This document shows, piece by piece, positions 8,425 through 15,498 of a stretch of 42,002 nucleotides of DNA. Location: NCBI GenBank assembly GCA_004558305.1, contig SFDG01000009.1, positions 1-42,002 of the forward strand, written 5' to 3'. The DNA comes from Phocaeicola plebeius (GTDB lineage Bacteria; Bacteroidota; Bacteroidia; Bacteroidales; Bacteroidaceae). Every line of letters begins with the position of its first letter. Position 1 is the first letter of the stretch. Made by a program: the position numbers and the translations under genes. Below the pieces are notes generated by a model that was not told where the DNA came from, did no database searches, and saw nothing but the letters and a program-made list of their open reading frames with translations.

Positions 8425-9342
8425 TTACCTCTTTTCCAAATCGCCATAGATCTTGTCGTTGATAATTTGAATAAAGGCGGCCTCACGGCAAATCTCCTCG
8501 TGATCGCAGTCCACGTCGATGATTTCCAACTGACTGGCATGTTGCCGCCAAACTTCCAAATTCTCCTCCTTCGCATAAAGCCGTTGAGTGGCGTTGAACA
8601 GCACCAGCGGGCCAGGATAGACAGGGAAGGTGGGTGTCTTGAGCATCACGCTGAGCATCGTCGTCAACCGCTCCTTGAAATAGGGTTCGCGCACCAAAGC
8701 AATGAAACGCTTGAACTTCTCAGTGATAGCCAGCACTGAGTCAAACAAATAGACATGAGGCAGCTGCCCTGTGTGCTCATAAAGTTTATTGGCCAGAAAA
8801 TAGGCCATCACGCCCCCAAAGGAGGCACCCACCACTGCCGATACCTGAGGCTTCTCTGGAAAGAAAACCTCGTAGAGCGCATAATAGAACTCCGAGATTT
8901 CCTCCAAACTCTCGTTGAGGAAGATGCTTTTGTAATGATCGGGCAACGGCTCGATGACCAACACAGAGAATCGCTCGCACCATTCGTCCAGTCGGGGAAC
9001 TACGTTAGTGGCCAAAGAGATGCCATGCACATAGAGCATCACCGGCTTCTCTGGATGATAGCCATCCTGCCAATAAAACATCACGCCGTTTGTCTTGCAG
9101 AGTGCCTGGATGCTGTGAAAGCGGGCGATGTCAGTAGGGCGAAGCTGGAAGCCCTGCTTGTTGGCGAGTACCATCAGCTGATTACTCAACGGGACGGTCA
9201 GGCCAAACTCACGCAAGTCGTCTGTCATCGAAAAGTCATCCCGCCCCAATAGCTGGCAGGCAATTTGATAAAGGATGCGCTCCTGTAGGGTGAACTCGGC
9301 ATCCCCTGTCGCGCGCATTTGCACCAATTGAGAATCCATCAT
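8425..9342 (-). CDS. Carrier-like domain fused to a thioesterase-type alpha/beta hydrolase
   Basis: A 305-residue protein. Residues about 17-85 look like an acyl/peptidyl carrier domain (FTLQERILYQIACQLLGRDD, then DDLREFGLTVPLSNQL, ending in ARFHSIQALC). The position of the phosphopantetheine-bearing serine of the usual GGxSL motif reads V50 in GLTVPL. Residues 100-305 are a type-I-thioesterase-like alpha/beta hydrolase: strand VMLYVHG, nucleophile elbow GASFGG (S174), candidate acid D201 in LFDS, and candidate base H281 in CDHEEI. The open frame extends to 9504 but would overlap the sulfotransferase; ATG 9342 lies 34 bases after that gene and directly before the carrier-like domain. It resembles the last two domains of a non-ribosomal peptide synthetase. 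Substrate unknown. Confidence 0.78.
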   Translation of the reverse strand: MMDSQLVQMRATGDAEFTLQERILYQIACQLLGRDDFSMTDDLREFGLTVPLSNQLMVLANKQGFQLRPTDIARFHSIQALCKTNGVMFYWQDGYHPEKPVMLYVHGISLATNVVPRLDEWCERFSVLVIEPLPDHYKSIFLNESLEEISEFYYALYEVFFPEKPQVSAVVGASFGGVMAYFLANKLYEHTGQLPHVYLFDSVLAITEKFKRFIALVREPYFKERLTTMLSVMLKTPTFPVYPGPLVLFNATQRLYAKEENLEVWRQHASQLEIIDVDCDHEEICREAAFIQIINDKIYGDLEKR

Positions 9343-9376
9343 ATCGAAATATAGTTTATAGTTAAAATATGCTTGT

Positions 9377-10520
9377 TTATAATCGGGTATAACCGCCCCG
9401 TTCAATGGCCAATCCCCAATGCCGGTTGACAAGGTCGATTGTTTCTGATGAGAAAGTGGGATAGGTACGGGACTTGTAGCTGCGTGACTCCTCGACATAG
9501 GCATGCATGGCAGCTTGCGCCTGCTCCCATCCGGGCAGGTTCAATCGCTCATAAATCGCCTCGGCTTGCTGGAGCGGATGGGCCACGAAATCTTCGAAGC
9601 GAATCTCTAACAGGTTTCCCTCGGGGATGAGTTGCTTCTGCTGTTCATAATGGTCGATGATGATTTTTTTATAGGAGGCCAGGACATTAGCCGATAGTTC
9701 CTCCTTGCTGATCCGCTGGAAGGACAGGGTCTCGAAGGTCGAAGAGAAATGGGATATATTGGAGGAATAGATGAAGTAGGGATTGCGAGCAATATAGATG
9801 AATTTGGCATTGGGGAAGAGTTTCAGCAGCATCGGAATGCGTGCAGAATGGGCGGGACTTTTAGATAAGAACCGTTTGGATTTCAAGCCATCTTTTTTCC
9901 CCCCCCCAGCAATCCACTAAGGAGGAACGAATCACGCGAAGCAATGCTTGCTCAAAGGCGTTGCGCTCCGCATCTGTAGCTTCTTCAAAGCTGGTGTAGC
10001 GATCCAAGTAGTGACTCCACTGCTGGGGAAAATACTCGTGCAAAGCGAAAGTGTAGGGAGTAAGGCCCACGATTGCCTGCTCTTCCTCTTGCGGCAAGTC
10101 CAACGCAATCGACATCTGATCGACCCGCTTCTTGGGACGACCGATTGAACGAAGCCGTTTAAAAAAGTGCTGCCCCCACAGCACAAGATGCGGGAAGCCT
10201 GCATGATAATTGGTCGTGAACGCAAACTGGGGATCCTTGCTCAGCAGGGTATGCAAAAAGGTAGTGCCACTGCGGGAATAGCCCAGGATGAAGAGGGGGT
10301 CCTGTCCGATGGGCAAATGTGCAATCCGCTGATAGGCACAATCGCCAAAATGATTGAACAGGCTGAAGAAACGGCAATAGGCCGTCGATTTCGCAAACCT
10401 GCCTTGTAAACTTTCATCAATCTCCACGCCTGGGAGATAGTTTTTCCGTTCTCGGATATCCATGCCAAAGAATGAGATAAAGTCTTTGGCATGGGATGGA
10501 TTTTTAGGTTGTTGAGTCAT
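9377..10520 (-). pseudogene. Sulfotransferase, frame broken at a run of nine G (possible phase variation)
   Basis: Two overlapping minus-strand frames encode one sulfotransferase. The N-terminal part (10520 to about 9900) holds the PAPS 5'-phosphosulfate loop FILGYSRSGTTFLH (residues 77-90). The C-terminal part (to 9377) holds KSPAHSARIPMLLKLFPNAK and the 3'-phosphate segment RNPYFIYSSNISHFSS, as in the Sulfotransfer_3 family. The frames part at nine G followed by six A (minus strand; plus 9893-9907). With eight G the reading continues CWGGKKDGLKSKRFLSKSPA and gives a normal 380-residue enzyme; with nine the N-terminal frame stops at 9861. It is the first gene of a three-gene operon with a strong promoter. 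It could be phase-variable, a recent pseudogene, or a sequencing indel. Acceptor unknown; a hydroxylated lipid, sterol or secondary metabolite is plausible. Confidence 0.82.
9893..9907 (-). repeat. Homopolymer tract G9A6 (minus strand) in the sulfotransferase gene
   Basis: On the plus strand the run reads six T (9893-9898) then nine C (9899-9907). It sits exactly where the coding frame is lost. Runs of this length are known sites of slipped-strand mispairing and also of sequencing error. Confidence 0.9.
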
Positions 10521-10610
10521 TGTATATTATTTTATGTTTATAAAACGCTTCTTTTGAGGCAAGCAATGATTAAGTTTACATCCAATCAAGCCTGTTCAAG
10601 GCTTTCACTG

Positions 10611-10642
10611 CAAAAGTAGTATATCCTTCACTTGACTCCAAA
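10611..10642 (-). promoter_or_regulatory. Strong Bacteroides promoter for the sulfotransferase operon
   Basis: On the minus strand TTTG (10642-10639) is followed by 20 bases and TACTTTTG (10618-10611), a perfect match to TTTG-N20-TAnnTTTG. Transcription would start near 10605, giving a leader of about 85 bases before ATG 10520. The intact promoter argues that the operon is still expressed despite the frame break. Confidence 0.8.
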
Positions 10643-10688
10643 TTTTCAAGCAGCATTTTCTGTAGCAAGTTCATTTTTTCCTAACTAA

Positions 10689-10708
10689 AATCCTCATATA
10701 TGAGGATT
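10689..10708. promoter_or_regulatory. Perfect 20-base palindrome at the TonB-receptor promoter, candidate operator
   Basis: AATCCTCATATATGAGGATT is perfectly self-complementary with no loop, as expected for a dimeric regulator's operator rather than a terminator. Its last bases overlap the -33 element of the receptor promoter (10707-10709). It lies 46 bases from the -33 element of the divergent sulfotransferase promoter, so one regulator could affect both. Confidence 0.6.
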
Positions 10709-10737
10709 GTACGTCCCGACGGATTGCACTTACTTTG
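10707..10737 (+). promoter_or_regulatory. Promoter for the TonB-dependent receptor
   Basis: TTACTTTG (10730-10737) is one base off TAnnTTTG. TTG at 10707-10709 lies 20 bases upstream and overlaps the palindrome. The leader to ATG 10767 would be only about 22 bases. Confidence 0.6.
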
Positions 10738-10766
10738 CAACCGTATTCTTAAACATCTGAAACGAC

Positions 10767-13172
10767 ATGAAACGACGTACTCTCCTTACCCCACTGATGG
10801 CGGCGTGTGCTACTGCTGCCATCGCAGGACCAACTACCGAAAAGGGTCTCATGACCCATCCCAAAGATACGACCAAGGTAATCGACATCGAAGAAGTGGT
10901 GGTCATCGCCACCCCGAAGGAAAACAACCGCCTCCGCCAGCAGGCACTCTCGGCCACCTCGTTCTCGCAGGCCGACCTGCGGAACAAGGCCGTCGCGTCC
11001 ATCAAATCGCTCTCCGGACTGGTGCCGAACCTGTTCATCCCCGACTATGGCTCGAAGCTGACAACCTCGGTCTACGTGCGGGGCATCGGCTCGCGCATCA
11101 ATACGCCGGCAGTGGGACTGTATGTCGACAACATCCCCTACATCGACAAGTCGGCTTTCGACTTCAACTACTCAGACATCGAGCGCATCGACGTGATGCG
11201 CGGCCCGCAGGGTACGCTCTACGGACGCAACACGATGGGCGGACTGATTCGTGTGTTCACCAAGTCGCCGTTCTCCTACCAGGGAACAGACCTGCGCCTG
11301 GGGGCAGCCACCCACAACGAGTACAGGGCCTCGCTGACGCACTACCACCGCACGAACGAACAGCTGGCGTTCTCCACGGGCCTGTTCTACCGCCACGACG
11401 GAGGATTCTTCCGGAACCGATGCACGGGAAAGCGGGCCGACACGAGCGACGAGTTCGGCGGACGCATCCGAGCCATCTACCTGCCCGACGAGAACACGAA
11501 GCTGGACTTCAACATCAACTATGAATATTCGCACCAAGACGGCTACCCCTATGCCTACACGGGCAAGGTGAGCGGCGAGGAGGACCGGAAAGACTTCATC
11601 GGCACCATCTCGTACAACCGGAAATGCGGCTACAAACGGAACCTGCTGAACGGGGGTGTGAATATCGAGCACCAAGCCGACCACTTCGTACTGAACAGCG
11701 TGACGGGATTCCAGTACCTCAACGACCAGATGGACCTGGACCAGGACTTCACCGAAGCGGACCTTTACACCATCCGGCAGCGACAGAACTCGAAGACCCT
11801 CTCACAGGAACTGGTCCTGAAATCGAAACCGGGACAGCGGTGGCAGTGGACGACCGGCGTGAGCGGCTTCTACCAATGGCTGCACACAGACGGACCCGTA
11901 CACTTCCAGGAAGAAGGTATCGATCGCCTCATCGAAGGACCGGTGAACGGCATCTTCGGGGGCCTGCCGCCCTCGGCTCCTACATTGGGTCTGCACATCC
12001 AGACCCGTCCACTGCCCGTGACAGGGGACTTCGAAACCCCTGTGCTGAACGGAGCCATCTACCATCAGTCCACCTTTAACGACCTGCTGGTGGAGGGACT
12101 CTCTTTCACGGCGGGACTGCGGCTGGACTACGAGCGGCTCAAGATGGACTACCAGTCGGCCTGCGGGCTGGACTTCAACTTTAACGTGACGGCTCCTTAT
12201 CTCCCCAACGGCATCAGCCGTCCGCTCCAAGCGGCCACGGAACTGACGGGAAAGGAATCGACGGACTATACACAGCTGCTGCCCAAGTTCACCCTGCAAT
12301 ATGCATGGAACCCGCAGAACAATGTCTATGCCACGGTGAGCAAAGGCTACCGCTCGGGGGGCTACAACATCCAGATGTTCTCGGACTTGCTGCAGGGAGG
12401 CCTGCAGACGGCCATGATGGATGCCGTCCGCAATGACGAGGTGCTGGGGCGGTTCGCGTCGATGATGCCGGACCTGCCGGCGGCGGAGGTGAACGTGAAG
12501 GAAGCGACCTACTACCGGCCGGAATATTCGTGGAACTATGAGGCGGGGGCACACCTGACGCTCTGGGACAGTCGTCTGCAGGCCGACCTGGCCCTGTTCT
12601 ATATGGATACGCGCGACCAGCAGCTGTCCCGCTTCGCCGACAGCGGCATGGGACGCATCACGGTGAATGCGGGAAAGAGCCGGAGCCTGGGCGGCGAGGT
12701 GGCCTTGCGGGCCCAACTGACGGATGCATTCAGTCTGAACGGAAGCTACGGCTACACGTACGCCACCTTCACGGACTACCTGACCGACGACCAGACTGCG
12801 GCGGGGGAAACCGTGGAAGTGGACTACAAGGGGCATTATGTGCCGTTCGTGCCGAAGCATACGCTGACTGCCGGTGCCCAGTATGTCTTCCGCCTGCGCC
12901 GAAACCGGCTGTTCGACCGCATCACGCTGACCACCCACTACAAGGCGGCGGGACGCATTTACTGGACGGAGGCCAACGATGTGAGCCAGGCCTTCTACGG
13001 CACCCTAAACGGACGGGTAACGTTCAGCAAGGGCAAGGGAGAAATCGCCCTGTGGGTACAGAACGCGCTGAACAAGGATTACTGCAGCTTCTACTTCGAG
13101 ACCATGAACCGGGGATTTGCCCAGGCCGGACGACCCGTACAAGGGGGTGTAGAGGTGCGCTGCTGCTTCTGA
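10767..13172 (+). CDS. TonB-dependent outer membrane receptor
   Basis: An 801-residue predicted gated outer-membrane barrel for TonB-driven import. A signal peptide (residues 1-20, ending AIAG) is followed by a TonB-box-like IEEVVVIA (41-48). The plug domain (about 55-165) holds SVYVRGIGSRINTPAVGLYV and IERIDVMRGPQGTLYGRNTMGG. A 22-strand-type barrel follows, with FTLQYAWNPQNNVYATVSKG and a C-terminal phenylalanine typical of barrel insertion. There is no CarboxypepD_reg domain and no SusD-like partner, so it resembles metal-chelate, haem or vitamin receptors more than SusC glycan importers. Ligand unknown. It stands alone on the plus strand, divergent from the sulfotransferase operon. The short leader and operator-like palindrome suggest repression. 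Confidence 0.92.
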   Translation: MKRRTLLTPLMAACATAAIAGPTTEKGLMTHPKDTTKVIDIEEVVVIATPKENNRLRQQALSATSFSQADLRNKAVASIKSLSGLVPNLFIPDYGSKLTTSVYVRGIGSRINTPAVGLYVDNIPYIDKSAFDFNYSDIERIDVMRGPQGTLYGRNTMGGLIRVFTKSPFSYQGTDLRLGAATHNEYRASLTHYHRTNEQLAFSTGLFYRHDGGFFRNRCTGKRADTSDEFGGRIRAIYLPDENTKLDFNINYEYSHQDGYPYAYTGKVSGEEDRKDFIGTISYNRKCGYKRNLLNGGVNIEHQADHFVLNSVTGFQYLNDQMDLDQDFTEADLYTIRQRQNSKTLSQELVLKSKPGQRWQWTTGVSGFYQWLHTDGPVHFQEEGIDRLIEGPVNGIFGGLPPSAPTLGLHIQTRPLPVTGDFETPVLNGAIYHQSTFNDLLVEGLSFTAGLRLDYERLKMDYQSACGLDFNFNVTAPYLPNGISRPLQAATELTGKESTDYTQLLPKFTLQYAWNPQNNVYATVSKGYRSGGYNIQMFSDLLQGGLQTAMMDAVRNDEVLGRFASMMPDLPAAEVNVKEATYYRPEYSWNYEAGAHLTLWDSRLQADLALFYMDTRDQQLSRFADSGMGRITVNAGKSRSLGGEVALRAQLTDAFSLNGSYGYTYATFTDYLTDDQTAAGETVEVDYKGHYVPFVPKHTLTAGAQYVFRLRRNRLFDRITLTTHYKAAGRIYWTEANDVSQAFYGTLNGRVTFSKGKGEIALWVQNALNKDYCSFYFETMNRGFAQAGRPVQGGVEVRCCF

Positions 13173-13247
13173 CTTGACACAGGTCAAGAAAACAGGAGAA
13201 AAGCGCAAAAACATGTTCTAAAACATACGTGAAATCAAAAGATGTCG

Positions 13248-13255
13248 TACCTTTG
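13248..13255 (+). promoter_or_regulatory. -7 element upstream of the 30-residue gene
   Basis: TACCTTTG is an exact TAnnTTTG match. No convincing TTTG was found 19-22 bases upstream. Transcription from here would give an unusually long leader of about 145 bases before ATG 13407. Confidence 0.5.
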
Positions 13256-13406
13256 CATCGGAAACAAAAGGAAACAGGTTCTATAGAACAAAACTAAACG
13301 ATTAGAATATAGGTAAGTTTTAAGGTAAAATTCAGGATTGTGGCCTACCGTGAGGCTCGCCCCTTCCGCACACATTATTAACTAAACAAGAAGAAAGGAT
13401 AACAGT

Positions 13407-13499
13407 ATGAAAAAGGTAAAGAACATTTTCCACAAGATGGTCAACGCTGACCCTAACATTTGGGGTGTAGTTATGTTGAACGATTCGCAGAACAAGTAA
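13407..13499 (+). CDS. Small 30-residue protein, function unknown
   Basis: The frame begins MKKVKNIFHKMVNADPNIWG and ends in VVMLNDSQNK followed by TAA. It has a lysine-rich N-terminus, a central tryptophan and an amphipathic look. An A/G-rich GAAGAAAGGATAACAGT precedes the ATG. A promoter-like TACCTTTG lies at 13248 and a clear terminator at 13563, so the transcript appears to be built around this frame. I do not recognise the family. It could be a secreted or membrane-active peptide, a leader peptide or a regulatory small protein. It follows the TonB receptor by about 230 bases but has its own signals. Confidence 0.6.
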   Translation: MKKVKNIFHKMVNADPNIWGVVMLNDSQNK

Positions 13500-13562
13500 C
13501 GTAGTAATTATACATCATCCAGTTACTCCCTTGTCACTGGAGGAGAAAAAAGAGAGAGTAGC

Positions 13563-13606
13563 AAAGCGGCGGTCTTCTAAGAGAAGGCGGCCGCTTTTGT
13601 CTTTTT
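13563..13606 (+). terminator. Rho-independent terminator of the small-protein transcript
   Basis: AAAGCGGC (13563-13570) pairs with GCCGCTTT (13590-13597), with a partly paired inner part GTCTTCT/AGAAGGC, followed by a T-rich run TTTTGTCTTTTT. A weaker hairpin, CCAGT(13519-13523)/ACTGG(13536-13540), precedes it. Confidence 0.75.
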
Positions 13607-13930
13607 AAACACAGAGGCACTGAGCGTTTTTAGGGAATAACACAAAGGCACAAAGAAAGGAAGGAATTATTTAATACAGAGGCACTGAGCGCGCTGAGGT
13701 TATTTTTTAGAAGCACCCCCTCAAATTGTCATCCTGAACGCCAGTGAAGGATCTGTGACACAGCGCAGCCGTTTCAGCGTGCGGTAACAGATGCTTCACT
13801 GGCGTTCAGCATGACAATTAGAGAAGAAGAAAAAGAAAGAAAAAATCCCTTTGTGTCTTCCTTTCTTTGTGTTGAATAAACCACTATACCACTCACAAAA
13901 AAAAACTGTGCGCTCTGTGACTCTGTGTTT
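13607..13930. repeat. Composite nested palindromic element
   Basis: Outer arms AAACACAGAGGCACTGAGCG (13607-13626) and its near-complement at 13911-13930 match at 18 of 20 bases. Between them lie inverted CACAAAG-type tracts (about 13640-13675 and 13848-13875) and, at the centre, a separate 96-base palindrome (13724-13819). No gene is visible. It fills most of the gap before the GH105 gene. Confidence 0.8.
13724..13819. repeat. GTCATCCTGAACG-type palindrome
   Basis: AATTGTCATCCTGAACGCCA and following bases (from 13724) are matched, with a few mismatches, by the complement ending at 13819, leaving a loop of about 30 bases. From general knowledge, dispersed GTCATYCTGA...GAAGGATCT repeats occur in many Bacteroidetes genomes. 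A relative occurs at 15423-15471. Confidence 0.8.
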
Positions 13931-14013
13931 AACTATTCCCGAAGTATTGCCCCATTAGCCAATCTATTGAGAAAATAAACCAGAATCTACCCCTTCATCT
14001 CCAAAAATCACCC

Positions 14014-14021
14014 TATATTTG
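14014..14021 (+). promoter_or_regulatory. -7 element for the GH105 gene
   Basis: TATATTTG matches TAnnTTTG and lies 33 bases before ATG 14054. No clear -33 element is seen. Confidence 0.5.
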
Positions 14022-14053
14022 CGCACATTGAGAACAAATAAACCTACTGTCGA

Positions 14054-15412
14054 ATGAAAAAACACCTCATTTATGCATGGGCCGCGTGCTGCCTCAGCTA
14101 CACCGCCGCCGCACAATCCGTCTCGTATGCCCAGAAGATGGTAGAATCCCACGGCATCGTGGATTTCTATTGCAACCGCCATTACCAAGCCGAACTGGAC
14201 AGTGCCGCCTGGGACTATGTCTCCGGTCTTGTCGCCAATGCCGTCCTCAAGACATGGGCCCTCTATCCTGAGAAAACGACTTATTATGCTGCCGTCAAGG
14301 CATTCGCTGACAACAGTACATCGCCCGACGGATCCGTCATCCTGAATGCCAAAGGACAGCCCGCTCTTCGGCCTAGCAATATTGACGACCTGCCTGCGGG
14401 AAATGTCTTCTTCCTACTCCAGGAGGAGGAAAAGCGTCAAGGACACACCGAGGAGGCGCAACGCTTCAAGACGGCTGCCACCTTGATACGCAACAAACTG
14501 AAGTACGACCATTCGCGCATCGCCAAGGGAATGCCGGGCGAAGGGGGATTCTTCCACAAGGCGGTCTATCCGAACCAGATGTGGCTGGACGGACTGTTCA
14601 TGGGTTCTCCCATCTATGCCCAGTGGCAACACTACTTCGGGGACTTCAATGCGAAGGACAACGAGGAGAGCTGGGCGGACATTGCCCTGCAGTTCAAGAC
14701 GATTCACCGCTATACGTACGATGCGGACAAGCAGCTGAACTATCATGCCTGGTCGGCCACACCGGAGGAGGAGAACTCGTTCTGGGCACAGCCCGACGGT
14801 CTGCACAAAGGATGCAGCCGCGAGTTCTGGGGACGCGGCATGGGATGGTATTTCGCCGCCTTGGTGGATGTGCTGGAATATATGCCGAAGGAGCACAAGG
14901 ACTATCGGGAGGTGGTGGCCATTCTCCAACAGGTGGCCGCCGGTCTGAAGCGTTGGCAAGACCCTGCTTCGGGCGTGTGGTACCAGTTGCTGCAGTACGA
15001 TGCCTCGAAGACGGCAGACGGCACGGGGGACCAGGTGAACGGCAAGGTGTACAACCAGGGGCAACAGTCCAACTACCTGGAAGCATCGGCCTCCAGCATC
15101 TTCACGTATGCGTACCTGAAGGGACTGCGACTGGGGCTGCTGGACCGAGACACGTACCTTCCGGTAGCCGAAAGGGCCTATCAGGGACTGATTGATACGT
15201 TTATCCGTCCGAACGAAGAAACAGGAAAACTGGACATCATTCAGGTATGTGCATCCGCGGGATTAGGCCCTGCCAAGGATCCTTCGCGCACGGGGACGGC
15301 GAATTATTACCTGGCGGGAAAGGATGTCACGGTCGTGGAGAACGAAGGGAAGGCCATCGGTACCTTCATCATGGCTTCCGTGGAATACGAACGCATGCAG
15401 TTGCAGCGGTAA
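14054..15412 (+). CDS. GH105 unsaturated rhamnogalacturonyl/glucuronyl hydrolase
   Basis: A 452-residue secreted enzyme. The signal peptide ends in TAAAQ (residue 21). The rest is an alpha/alpha six-barrel of the YteR/YesR (GH105) type, which removes 4,5-unsaturated uronic acids left by polysaccharide lyases. Likely active-site elements are the double aspartate in SNIDDLPAGN (D111, D112) and QMWLDGLFMGSPIYA (D179), then REFWGRGMGWYFAAL. The C-terminal part (VCASAGLGPAKDPSRTG, YYLAGKDVTVVENEGKAIG) is also family-like. It is a single gene with no lyase, SusC/SusD pair or regulator nearby, so it is not in an obvious polysaccharide utilization locus here. The natural substrate, for example pectin-derived fragments, is inferred only from the family. 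Confidence 0.9.
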   Translation: MKKHLIYAWAACCLSYTAAAQSVSYAQKMVESHGIVDFYCNRHYQAELDSAAWDYVSGLVANAVLKTWALYPEKTTYYAAVKAFADNSTSPDGSVILNAKGQPALRPSNIDDLPAGNVFFLLQEEEKRQGHTEEAQRFKTAATLIRNKLKYDHSRIAKGMPGEGGFFHKAVYPNQMWLDGLFMGSPIYAQWQHYFGDFNAKDNEESWADIALQFKTIHRYTYDADKQLNYHAWSATPEEENSFWAQPDGLHKGCSREFWGRGMGWYFAALVDVLEYMPKEHKDYREVVAILQQVAAGLKRWQDPASGVWYQLLQYDASKTADGTGDQVNGKVYNQGQQSNYLEASASSIFTYAYLKGLRLGLLDRDTYLPVAERAYQGLIDTFIRPNEETGKLDIIQVCASAGLGPAKDPSRTGTANYYLAGKDVTVVENEGKAIGTFIMASVEYERMQLQR

Positions 15413-15422
15413 ATATCAAACT

Positions 15423-15471
15423 GTCATTCTGAGTAGCCATCACACGGGGTGTGATGGCTACTCAGAATGAC
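15423..15471. terminator. Perfect 23-base-pair hairpin between convergent genes
   Basis: Positions 15423-15445 (starting GTCATTCTGAGTAGCC) and 15449-15471 are exact reverse complements around a three-base GGG loop. It lies between the convergent GH105 and NagB-like genes and could terminate both. Its GTCATTCTGA ends tie it to the dispersed palindrome family seen at 13724. No T-run follows, so repeat and terminator readings are both possible. Confidence 0.75.
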
Positions 15472-15498
15472 ACGGAAGAGGGAATGACAAGCAGTGAT

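Noticed and set aside
9377..9886. C-terminal half of the sulfotransferase as a separate gene starting at TTG 9886
   Set aside because: It lacks the PAPS-binding loop, and its sequence continues directly from the N-terminal half across the G9 tract.
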